Positions 55,290 through 64,000 of a DNA stretch of 64,000 nt are shown piece by piece. This DNA is from Aplidium turbinatum (taxonomy: Eukaryota > Chordata > Ascidiacea > Aplousobranchia > Polyclinidae). The notes beneath the pieces are model-generated. The model was not told the origin of the DNA, did not search any database, and saw only the letters and a list, made by a program, of their open reading frames with translations. The DNA is taken from NCBI GenBank assembly GCA_918807975.1, contig OU964928.1:16729323-16793322 (forward strand), read 5' to 3'. Made by a program: the position numbers and the translations under genes. Each line of letters begins with the position of its first letter. Position 1 is the stretch's first letter.

Positions 55290-56230
55290 GCCTACCGGGT
55301 AGTCTACAAACCGATGAAGGAAAAGAGTTCACCAATCGCATATATTAAGCTTTCCTACAAGAGAACAACAAACATTTTTTCACAAGAAATGAGACTAAAG
55401 CTAGCATTGCAGAAAGATTCCACAGAACGTTAAAAACAAAAGCGTAGCGATCAGTGTTCCCTCTAAAGTGTGCAACTGAGCAAATGTGCAGTAGCCTAGC
55501 ACCAGACTATTCGCGCAGTAAAATCTCATTCTTGCGCACACTTGCAATTTCCAAATTTAAAAGCAAAATGATCTTCAACATAATTTTTGGACAGAACGCT
55601 TCTGCGCTTATCGCATTTATACCGTGTGCTGATGCACATGAACATGCACTATACAGTACCCTTTTGTTACATCTATTTGAAGTAAATGTGTAATTTGTTC
55701 GCTTGTTATTAAACTTTTTCTAGACCAGTGGTTCCCAAACTCGGTTCACAAAGTTGGTAATTTATTTTAACTCAGCATTAAAATGCTCATGCTCACTAAA
55801 TCAAATATTTGCTCAGCGTAAAATTTTCTTAGAGGGAACACTGGTAGCGATACTTCACCGCGAAAAACACTCTAACCTACATTAATATCTTGAATGATTT
55901 ATTGTGGAGTTACAATCACAGTTATCATCGCTCAGTCAAAAGGACTCCTGCCTCGGTTAATGAGCACAATCAGGAAGTTTTTCAGGTTCTATATGTAAAG
56001 CAACGACCTCTTAAAGGTTCCGAATTTCAGGTTCGCATCAGCAAGATAAAGCAGCTGTTTGAGTAAAGTCATGTAGGCCTATGCTTAACTAAAGGCCTAC
56101 TGAAGAAACTTTTCCCGTTTCGAAACACTTGATTGGAAATCCTACTCTCTACAAGCTTAAAGACTACAATAATGAAGAAATCCAATGTCGTTTTTATCTT
56201 CAAGCACTTCAAAAAATTCACAAAGAATGA
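55290..56230 (+). pseudogene. Integrase remnant, Polinton/Maverick-like (F54H12.3 type)
   Basis: Integrase-like protein traces on the + strand: a core part with the acidic residue and ERFHRTLK region before 55450, then LLWSYNHSYHRSVKRTPASV near 55900-55960 and a C-terminal part to about 56230. The wording fits integrases of Polinton-like elements better than LTR elements. Broken and old; only this part remains. A hAT MITE (55452-55843) is inserted in it. Confidence 0.55.
55452..55843. mobile_element. hAT-type MITE, CAGTGTTCCCTCTAA ends
   Basis: CAGTGTTCCCTCTAAAGTG and CTTAGAGGGAACACTG, duplication gtagcgat perfect (55444-55451, 55844-55851). Non-coding; lies in the integrase remnant. Confidence 0.9.
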
Positions 56231-56655
56231 TGATGAATATCTAATAGAGGGATTCCACGGTGAACCAACAGACCGTGACGGCTTGAAGCTTGCGCTGAAA
56301 GTCTAGACAAACTACAGTAGGCCTACTGCACACTGCACTGATTGTTCCGTTCATATTAAAACCAGTTTAACACCATCTTTCTGATTTATTTTTAAGTCAT
56401 GAACACAGAATAGGTTACATAACCACATTATCACCATAAAAACAATTATTCAGCCAAATATGGTAACTCAAAACTAAAATAAAAGTTTGCAAGGGAAGGT
56501 AGCATTTTTGCAGTCCAGAACATTTTATCAAAGTGTATTCGCTCAATAAATAAAGACTTTGAAGTATAGACAACTAAGTCACACCAAGGAAGACCACTGA
56601 GAGCTATTTTCCCCTGAATTTGATAAAAATAGTTGTGTGTACTTTTCAGTTTTAG

Positions 56656-58502
56656 TTAATCTACAACGAACTGGAAACAAAAGTCATTATTAAGAGCTAC
56701 TTCTTGTACACAGTTGTTTCTATATTTAAATAGACACTTCACTTCCAAGAGTCCAAATTTTTTCCCGGTTTTGTACTTGTCAAACACTTTTCCATCTGGG
56801 GAAGCTCCAAAAAAATTTAACCCAGGATTGACTATTAGGCCGCTGTCAAAAATCTCTACGTCTCTGTTTAGTTGCTTTTTCATCTTTTTACGATATAACC
56901 GAACTGCATGCTTCTCCTTTGTCAAACCGTAGCGAACAGCTGGAACATGGTGTAGCATTGGTGGTTTAAAAATTGATCTTAAAAAGGAAGTGGTCTTCCG
57001 CTTAATAATTTTTCCAAAATTTGAGATTAGTTGTCGTTTTCGGCTATTGAGCCATAAAACTGATTGAGACTGCAAAGTTGTTGCCTCCTCAAGAGCATGT
57101 AATAGTAATAATAATCATGTTTTTGATTGATTGATTGAATCTTTATCCTCGGACTGGGAAAGCTTCTTGAAGACCTTAATCCTGGCAGTTTCGCATACTT
57201 GTAGAGGCGTTGAATCACTGACGCAGGCCCGGTCACCAAGATTGACAAGAGTGAAGTTTCCGATTGTTGAAGTCTTTGCGCCCATTGCGATAACGTACAG
57301 TACACTGCGATCACAGATGCGGTACAACAGACGACAGGAAGTAGCGAAGTGACATATAGTCTTCGAGTCAGCTGCTTCCTTTATTTTGGCTTGCCACTAA
57401 GTGTCTTCGCCGAGACACAGCCGCGTGCTCTGGAGCGATGTCGAACCCACGTCCTTTCGAACGTCGCGCAGATGCTCACCACTCGGCTACGCAGCCGACG
57501 ATGTGCTTCCTGTAAGCCCATGTACATTGTACAAGCATGTCTTCATTTGATGCATCATGATGTTTCAAACGGTAGGAAAATGGTGCATTTGAAGCAGAGC
57601 ATGCTGCAAAGGCTTCAATTTTGCTTTCAAGCAAGGGACGTTTAAGATCATTGCATCTGGCATCGAATTTGCGTGATGCGATGATGCTTTTCACCCTCCG
57701 TTTGGTCCGGGCGGTCTCCGCTCTTGTAAAGATGTAATTTGTGACTGGTTCTGCAAAAATGGCGTTGCCTCTTGGTTTGTGCCACTGTTGCTCTGTGCTG
57801 GTGCAGGATAAAGCTCCTGGGATCATTTTTACATCACAAATGTGAAAATGATGCATCTTGTATAGCAATGCAGGCTAATGTGACTGCATCTACGACCAAG
57901 TCTGCAACACAAAGAAATGCAAATTAATACCAAACAAAAGTTTATGCACGGTAACAGAACAAAGTATAGGACTATGTAACCAAACGTGGTAGGCCTAGTT
58001 TTAGTTATCCATGTTAGTAGCCTAAACTGCTTCATATTACTACAGTAGGTAGGCTATAGGCCTACATAAACCGCATATAGGCCTAGGCTTAGCTGTAATA
58101 TCAAATGGCTTATGCTACAAGCAGCAGTAGCAATAATATGGTTCATAAAAAAATAATCCTCAAAAGTGTAAAAAGACTAGTTTGTAACGACATTACAATT
58201 TAATATCACCCATCCAAACTTTCACATGACATAGAAAGAAATATTTAGCATTATAGATTACCTACAACCATTTACTCGCCCTGCCTTACAAGAGCACTTT
58301 GATTTCTGTATTACTGGACTCGATTGCTTCATCTGAAGTGTGAGTTCATGCGGTTTATCAGTTTTTCTCTGACTTGGCCAACATTTTGCCTTGCAGATAA
58401 AACTTTGAGAATCTCCACGTTTAGTAAAAATTTCACGCAAATAATCTTCAATGAAAAACTGATAACCTCCTTTGAGAGGTCTTGCAGATGGTCCAATCCA
58501 GT
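56656..58502 (-). pseudogene. SWIM zinc finger - YqaJ nuclease gene, interrupted
   Basis: Three minus-strand parts in order. (1) 58262-58502: acceptor atatcag, donor TAG|GTAATC; it reads GGYQFFIEDYLREIFTKRG, then KAKCWPSQRKTDKPHELTL and CSCKAG..NGC, the first half of a SWIM zinc finger (CxC...CxH). (2) about 57503-57890: a CSHI completing SWIM, then after a frame change ALLYKMHHFHIC and CTSTEQQWHKPRGNA. (3) 56656-57118: HALEEATTLQSQSVLWLNSR, HVPAVRYGLTKEKHAVRLY, GLIVNPGLNFFGASPDGKVF and GLLEVKCLFKYRN; GASPDG and EVK are the PD-(D/E)XK catalytic signature of YqaJ-type nucleases. A SINE lies between (2) and (3). Such SWIM-YqaJ proteins are multicopy and unstudied in marine invertebrates. The frame change suggests a pseudogene unless it is a sequencing error. 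Confidence 0.65.
57124..57502 (-). mobile_element. tRNA-derived SINE, near full length
   Basis: Minus strand: head GGCTGCGTAGCCGAGTGGTG (A box) and GGGTTCGACATCGC (B box), body with GCACGCGGCTGTGTC and GGAAGCAGCTGACTCGAAGA, tail AAGTATGCGAAACTGCCAGG then GTCCGAGGATAAAGATTC and (AATC)n. It splits the SWIM-YqaJ gene between its middle and last parts, in coding DNA or an intron. Confidence 0.85.
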
Positions 58503-58909
58503 CTGATATTGATCTTATATCAAACCATGGTAAATATTGTAAAGATTATGACCAGTTATTCACTTCCATCGTAGATATTTAGCATCGAAACAAATAACTT
58601 GACTGGTAACAGAGGGTTTTGTAATACAGTACCTGGTTTCCATGCAACGCTTCAACCTCTCAGTGCGCATGGAAGCGTAACGTGGAATCCCTCTATTGAA
58701 GCTATAGTCGGAGAATGAAAACGAGGAAGGAATAAACAAGTAGGCTATAAGTGAAATGGTTAGGTTATCCACCTGAATTTAACACTTGGATCAATAAAAA
58801 AGATTTAATTGCTGTTTCGCTTACAATTTCTTCGCTTGTGCATTACAATCAACAAAACAAACTGTGTACAATTTGTGTGATGTATTTCGATGTTCTTCTT
58901 TATCGTGTG

Positions 58910-59170
58910 TCACACGGCCGTAGCCCAGAGCATCACGCAAGCTCTTGCTCTATCGTTGAACTCGGCCAAATCCTGTGCAGAACACCTTGCTTTTAAGTCA
59001 AGGCATTCGAGTAGATGTTGCATTGTTTGCTCCTGTCCGCATTTGCAACTTGTGCTCCCCGTGAAAGACTCCCAGTGTCTCATTAAAGTGTTACACCTGC
59101 CATGCCAGTTCTTAAGCGGTTGAGGCATCGCCAATACTTCCACGGTTCCATGTATTTCGATAATGCAAAA
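58910..59170 (-). pseudogene. LINE ORF2 C-terminal fragment
   Basis: QPLKNWHGRCNTLMRHW, then CKCGQEQTMQHLLECLDL and CSAQDLAEFNDRA: the Cys/His tail (CxCG..QTM.HLL.C) of LINE ORF2 proteins. The upstream domains are gone. Confidence 0.6.
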
Positions 59171-59259
59171 CACAACATTAACGGTAGGCTATAATATTTA
59201 TTTACACGATTTTTTAACGCTCCAAAATTCATCACTAAACAAATCAGGTGGGATTGAAA

Positions 59260-59658
59260 TTAAGTTTCAACTTCCTCAAACAAGTCAAAAATCTCGCAGA
59301 GGCGTTGGGCGTCATATCCTCGATGCTCACATCCCCTAGGATCCCATTTATCAGCAGTTTGAAGGGGGGCTTCTACGCTTTTTTCTTCTTGAAGAGGAAT
59401 GGAATCAACTTCTTCATCACTTTCCTCCACATCAAATATTGGAGAATGGGCTAAGAAGGGATCAAAGAAGGTGGGTAGAGACGAAATGCAGCCTTCGCGA
59501 TCGGATAGGTCAAACCTTTTAAAAATACCTTCATCTTTAGGGGTTGAGCTATCTAGAGGGATAATACGTCTTCGATGGTCGGATGCATATTCACTATCTT
59601 CATCATCACTATCATTAGGTTTGAAGCGTTGAGAGAAAAAAAACTTTTTGAAGATCAT
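59260..59658 (-). CDS. Hypothetical acidic protein or last exon (132 aa)
   Basis: Open frame rich in Asp/Glu/Ser: SDDEDSEYASDHRRRIIPLD, GIFKRFDLSDREGCISSLPT, FDVEESDEEVDSIPLQEE, ending LCEIFDLFEEVET. Codon use and composition look like real coding sequence. The first ATG is at 59658, but an acceptor near 59620 could start an exon instead. No family recognised and no link to a transposon seen, so it may be a host gene fragment. Confidence 0.4.
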   Translation of the reverse strand: MIFKKFFFSQRFKPNDSDDEDSEYASDHRRRIIPLDSSTPKDEGIFKRFDLSDREGCISSLPTFFDPFLAHSPIFDVEESDEEVDSIPLQEEKSVEAPLQTADKWDPRGCEHRGYDAQRLCEIFDLFEEVET

Positions 59659-59662
59659 CGTC

Positions 59663-60120
59663 CCCTCTCATCACACTCTGAAGCTTTTCACAAGACATTT
59701 TTTTAGCAAGTAGGCCTACCAATAAATTTGTAACAACAAACGAACGAAGTATTTTTAAGTTACATTCAGACTTTTTGCCGATTGTGTCCTATCACTGTCG
59801 GTCCTAACCCCTGAAACCTGCGATTTTGACTTAAAATGTACGGTAATTGTTTGTCACGAGAAACAATTATAGGCTATTTAGGGTTAAATTGCTGATATAT
59901 GTCTTTTCAATTAATTTAAGGTCATATCCTAAACGTTTTCTTCGATGCTTTTGGCGTAGCCTACGTGACTTTAAGTTTGGGACGTTTCGACGAGTTTCTA
60001 CGCTTTTTCAGAGTCATGTGATAGTGAAGTTTTTGAGTTTTTGTATAGCTGAGTTTTTGGTGTTCTCTAATTTTAGCCGCAGTTTTTGCCTGTTGGTGTG
60101 TACGAGCTGCCTTTACAAAG
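59663..60120. other. No gene seen
   Basis: Non-coding; AT-rich. Confidence 0.5.
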
Positions 60121-60123
60121 CCT

Positions 60124-60202
60124 CTACAAGTATGCGAAACTGCCAGGATTAAGCTCTGCAAGAAACTTTCCAGTCCGAGGATAAAGATTCAATCAATCCA
60201 TC
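60124..60202 (+). mobile_element. SINE tail fragment
   Basis: ACAAGTATGCGAAACTGCCA, then AGTCCGAGGATAAAGATTCA and ATCAATCCATC: the tail shared with 20083-20412 and 57124-57502, on the plus strand. The head is missing (5' truncation). Confidence 0.75.
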
Positions 60203-60285
60203 TTTAATAAGTTTTTCGCAATTCTCAAACTGAATCTGGCAACACTGAAAAGTGATATGCAGGAAGCCAAGCGAAACAAGTAAAC

Positions 60286-60472
60286 AGAGAGAGAGAGAGA
60301 GAAACCTTTTATTTTGTCTGTTGCGAGAAAAGTATACGGTACAAAATATAGACAATGCAAATAAAATAGCACCATAACTAGAATCTACAACAGACAGGAA
60401 GCAGCGAAAGACTATATTAGTCATCGAGTCAGCTGCTTCCCGTGTTTTTAATGTGACAAATGTCAAACATCG
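60286..60472 (-). repeat. SINE-related repeat with a (GA)n run
   Basis: GAGAGAGAGAGAGAG at 60287-60301 followed by a copy of the repeat at 34484-34662. Confidence 0.6.
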
Positions 60473-60474
60473 GC

Positions 60475-60952
60475 ATTACGTTGAAACCAAGATATGCGTT
60501 AAAATAGGATAAGCTTAAGTTCCGTAAAAAATGAAAACAAAAAGTTGTTTACTGCTGCGACAGTCAAGTGAATTGCTGTGATTTTATTCAAATATCAAAA
60601 AATATCATGCCCTACAAAAGTAGTAAGTTATGAGAAAAAAAACAAACAAAAAACTATGCATAAACAACAATTTCTAACTGCTAGCATAAAAGACGAAACA
60701 GAAACACTAAAAGTAGGCCTAATCATAGTATATAACTTTAAACCTTAACAAAATCAGTCAGTTTATAGGCCGACTTGAATACAGTTCATAAGATGACAGC
60801 CATTAATAAATAGTACTTAGCACTAGTTCGTGAGTAGTAGACCTAGGTCTACGTAGTATCAACAATGTTCAATCCGAAAAATTTGCGATAACACTCGTCA
60901 ATGTTGTGGCAATAAAAACAGTCACAGACAAAGTTTTTTCATATAATAAATT
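60475..60952. other. No gene; probable 3' flank of the LINE
   Basis: Downstream of the LINE stop on the minus strand; AT-rich, 3' UTR boundary not found. Confidence 0.5.
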
Positions 60953-63900
60953 TTAACATTTTTTTGTGAAAGTTTTTACACTCGTAGCCCCTACTACTTC
61001 AGAAGGTAAATCATTCCATATTTTTGGGCCTAAGAATTTCAAACTGCCTTGGCCTTTTCTTGAGCTGACACTACGTAAGTGAAAGTTATTTTTTTGAGAA
61101 GCTCTAGTGCCATGGCAATGTACTTCAGTAATTTCCTTAAAGTAAGGTTCAAAATAGCTTGGCAATAGCATATTTTTAAATTTAAAGACAAATTTAGAAA
61201 TTTCTAATTGATGCAAGTTAGTGATGGGAAGTATGTCGAGATCTTGGTACAGTAGTGAAAGTTTTGCTCTTCTGTTGCTAAAGGTTATTGTGCGAATGAT
61301 TCGATTTTGCATTGTCGAAATTTTCTTGAGCAGTTTTTGTGTGCTTGAACCCCAACATAAAATGCCATATTGTATTATTGATCGTGCAAGAGCATAGTAC
61401 AGTGTTAACATGCTTTGTTTGTTTGTGTAGTTTCTAATTTTATAAAATATTCCAGATATTTTTGCCAATCTCCCAGATAGATCTTCAATGTGATAATTCC
61501 AACTCAGTTTGTCATCAAGAAATATGCCAAGATATTTGATGTTTGTTTTTTGAATATTTATGTTGTTTAAGACTACATTTAGTTTTGAAGTTGACCCTCC
61601 TTTTCGTTCAAGTAACATGTAAAATGTCTTGGAGTAGTTGATACATAATTTGTTTGCATTGAACCAATCAGTGATACGCTGCATCTCAATTTCAGTGTTT
61701 TGCTGCAATTGCAAAATAGATGTTGCTGAAGTAAAAAAAACAGTGTCATCAGCAAATAGCTGAGAATCGAAAGTTATTATAAGAGGCAAATCATTTATGT
61801 AAAGCAGAAAAAGCAATGGTCCAAGTATAGATCCTTGAGGAACACCACATGTGATATTTTCATGCTTTGATTTGAAGCCATCAGCAGAAACATATTGTTG
61901 GCGGTTGTGTAAGTAAGATTTTATAAGGCCTCCCATTAAACCTCTCAGGCCATAAAACTCCAGCTTTTTTAGAAGTATTTGGTGGTTAACGGTGTCAAAC
62001 GCTTTTGCTAAATCAAGAAATAACAGGTAAACGTAATGATTTTTTTCTTTGAGTTCAATTAGTCTTTCATGAAGATTACTTAATGCTAACGTTGTAGAAT
62101 GACCTTCCCTAAATCCAAATTGTTGATCATTAATCACGTTGAATTTGTCAAGAAAGCTCATCAAGCGTTTGTAAATAATTTTTTCTAAAAGTTTGCTGAT
62201 ATTTGAAAGCAAGGAAATAGGACGGTAATTAGTTGGATCTGCTTTTGCCTTTTTCTTGAAAATAGGAATAACTTTTGCAATTTTTAGAGCGTCAGGAAAT
62301 ATTCCTTGTTTCAAGCATGCATTAAAAAGTTTAGTTAAATGAGGTGCAATAATACTTTTTGATAACTTTAACATTCGAGAAGAGATGTCATCTGGTCCAT
62401 CCGATTTTTTAACATCTAGTTTGTTTATTAGGCATTCGACTTCATTTTCATCAGTTTCATATACCGCACATGTTTGTTTTAAAGCAGGCCCCATGAATGA
62501 ATCAAAGTTTGACTTTTGCTTTAAGTGTGAGGTTAATTTTTCGCCAATATGTGTAAAGTGGTAGTTAAGTTGGTTGCATATTTGTTCTTGTTTTTTGTAT
62601 GAAATGTTTTCTGCAATCAGTTCATTGGGAAGAGTATTCGTTTTAGCTTTCTTTTTTTGAAGAAGTTCATTGATAGATTTCCATGTTTTTGATGAGTTGT
62701 GTCTCGATTCATTGAAGCGTTGTTTGAAGTAGTTTTGTTTTGAGATTTGTTTAATGTGAGTTAATTTGTTTCTATATTTCTTGTAAAAAGATACTTTTTC
62801 AGGACAATTTTTTTTGTAGCAAAGTTTGAATAATTTATTTTGGTGTTTGATTGAAACCAGAATTCCTTTTGTGATCCATGGCTTGTTGTACAATCCAGAC
62901 TTTTTCCTACTGAGTTTTTTTAATGGGAAATGAGAGTTGATTAGTGTTTGCAAAATAAGTATCAATTTATTAGTGCTGTCGTTAATATTTTTATAGCTTG
63001 TGGTTAATTTTAGGTTTTCAAGTTGATCTGAAAGTTCACTCAAAAAAGCATCAATTTTATTTTCTTCAATTTTTCTTGTCAAATACGGACGTTTTTTCAT
63101 TTTGCGTGGTACAGTTTTGATTAATAAAAATGTTGGTAAGTGATCAGATATATCATAAGTCAATACATTAGTTTGTGCACTTTCACTGTTATTAGTATAA
63201 ATGTGATCAAGTAATGTTGACGAACTTTCGGTAATTCTGGTAGGCACATTAATCAAGTTTGAGCATCCCAAAGCAGTTACAGCTTGCAAATAAGAAGAAA
63301 TTTTGGATTCTTTATTAGATTTGGCTAAATCAATGTTGAAATCACCCAAAACGTAGAAGTCACAACGTTCTTTTTGAATCATGTGTAAAGTATCACTGAA
63401 TTTATCCAAGAAAACTTCATAATTTCTGTAAGATGGATGTCTGTATACAACGCCTATAATAATTTTTTTAGAATTGGTATGAGACAGCTCTATCCACATG
63501 TTTTCACAGTCTTCGATTATAAATTGTAGATCTTGTCTTTCAGAGTAAATGATTGAGTTATGAAGGTACATTCCAACGCCACCAGCATTGGTTGGAGAAT
63601 CAGCTTGTATGAATTTGTATTCAGCAATATTAACTAATGGATTTTCCATTTTTAATTTTGTTTCCGTTATGCACATTATATTAGGTTTAAAATCCAACTG
63701 AGTCATTAATTCTTCTAATTTAAATTTGTTTTTTATTAAGCTAACCATGTTGAAGTGAAATATTGAGAATTTTTTTTTAGATCCATGCTTTAGTTTAGTA
63801 CGTATTTCAGCAACGTCTGCATACTCAGAGGTGGTGACGATGGTTTTCTTTGACGTGTTTTCAGTGGCAAAATTTGCAGGCGTAGTAAATGTGTTCTGGT

Positions 63901-64000
63901 CATGAGAATATGTTTTGTTACTAGAGAGGGAGTTTTTTGAGTAAGAATTTACGTAGTCAGCAGACATTGCAAGAAAGAAAATGTTTCCAATAGACAAACA
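60953..64000 (-). CDS. LINE ORF2: AP endonuclease plus reverse transcriptase, runs off the right edge
   Basis: About 1000 residues open to the edge; the first ATG in the window is at 63967, and the frame stays open upstream, so the true start may lie outside. Endonuclease in the first third: CITETKL, GVVYRHPSYRNY, VLGDFNIDL and ISDHLP. Reverse transcriptase: NYRPISLLSNISKLLEKIIY, FGFREGHSTTLAL, LFLDLAKAFDTVNH, GVPQGSILGPLLFLLYIND and FADD at about 738-741 from that ATG. C-terminus LKFLGPKIWNDLPSEVV. This arrangement is of the CR1/Jockey/Daphne group; subgroup not decided. No stop or frameshift in what is seen, so a young copy. Confidence 0.9.
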   Translation of the reverse strand, partial: CLSIGNIFFLAMSADYVNSYSKNSLSSNKTYSHDQNTFTTPANFATENTSKKTIVTTSEYADVAEIRTKLKHGSKKKFSIFHFNMVSLIKNKFKLEELMTQLDFKPNIMCITETKLKMENPLVNIAEYKFIQADSPTNAGGVGMYLHNSIIYSERQDLQFIIEDCENMWIELSHTNSKKIIIGVVYRHPSYRNYEVFLDKFSDTLHMIQKERCDFYVLGDFNIDLAKSNKESKISSYLQAVTALGCSNLINVPTRITESSSTLLDHIYTNNSESAQTNVLTYDISDHLPTFLLIKTVPRKMKKRPYLTRKIEENKIDAFLSELSDQLENLKLTTSYKNINDSTNKLILILQTLINSHFPLKKLSRKKSGLYNKPWITKGILVSIKHQNKLFKLCYKKNCPEKVSFYKKYRNKLTHIKQISKQNYFKQRFNESRHNSSKTWKSINELLQKKKAKTNTLPNELIAENISYKKQEQICNQLNYHFTHIGEKLTSHLKQKSNFDSFMGPALKQTCAVYETDENEVECLINKLDVKKSDGPDDISSRMLKLSKSIIAPHLTKLFNACLKQGIFPDALKIAKVIPIFKKKAKADPTNYRPISLLSNISKLLEKIIYKRLMSFLDKFNVINDQQFGFREGHSTTLALSNLHERLIELKEKNHYVYLLFLDLAKAFDTVNHQILLKKLEFYGLRGLMGGLIKSYLHNRQQYVSADGFKSKHENITCGVPQGSILGPLLFLLYINDLPLIITFDSQLFADDTVFFTSATSILQLQQNTEIEMQRITDWFNANKLCINYSKTFYMLLERKGGSTSKLNVVLNNINIQKTNIKYLGIFLDDKLSWNYHIEDLSGRLAKISGIFYKIRNYTNKQSMLTLYYALARSIIQYGILCWGSSTQKLLKKISTMQNRIIRTITFSNRRAKLSLLYQDLDILPITNLHQLEISKFVFKFKNMLLPSYFEPYFKEITEVHCHGTRASQKNNFHLRSVSSRKGQGSLKFLGPKIWNDLPSEVVGATSVKTFTKKC

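Overview
The window is animal DNA of low GC. It has introns with GT/AG borders, tRNA-derived SINEs, LINEs, a Penelope-like fragment, a BEL/Pao element, a gypsy-like element, piggyBac, pogo/mariner and a large number of hAT-type transposons. This mix, with the recurring word family TAGGC(C)TA, suggests a marine invertebrate. I cannot name the species from sequence alone. Nothing bacterial is present (no operons, rRNA or CRISPR).

Host genes are sparse and cut up by transposons. The best one is an SH2-domain protein on the + strand. Its four last exons (33416-33468, 33809-33912, 34337-34395, 38408-38632) join in phase and end at a TAG. Its introns hold a piggyBac element and, further upstream, two hAT elements. 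A second gene, on the minus strand (56656-58502), has a SWIM zinc finger followed by a YqaJ-type nuclease domain; a SINE interrupts it. Weaker exon candidates lie at 6649-7086 (-), 10851-10933 (+), 27835-27950 (+), 30674-30765 (+) and 59260-59658 (-).

Layout. 1-1215: rearranged remnant of a repeated gene family. 1.4-2.0 kb: tandem repeat. 2.6-10.8 kb: MITEs, a Penelope-like GIY-YIG fragment, nested hATs and a LINE tail. 11262-19484: a whole-looking BEL/Pao element with identical LTRs and a 5-bp target duplication. 20708-26825: a 6.1-kb DNA transposon with an unclassified transposase, itself hit by a 3.1-kb element carrying two opposed satellite arrays and by a small MITE. 27-43 kb: SH2 gene territory with palindromes, hATs, piggyBac and a three-deep nest at 42.4-43.9 kb. 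44.8-53 kb: two inverted copies of one hAT family flanking a gypsy-like element that carries gag and protease but no reverse transcriptase, with extra CCHC knuckles in that place. 53-56 kb: mariner and integrase remnants. 56-60 kb: SWIM-YqaJ gene, LINE tail, small ORF, SINE pieces. 60953-64000: a LINE with endonuclease and reverse transcriptase running off the right edge.

The genes do not form a pathway. What unites the window is layered insertion: at many sites an 8-bp target duplication can be read directly, so the order of insertions can be worked out.
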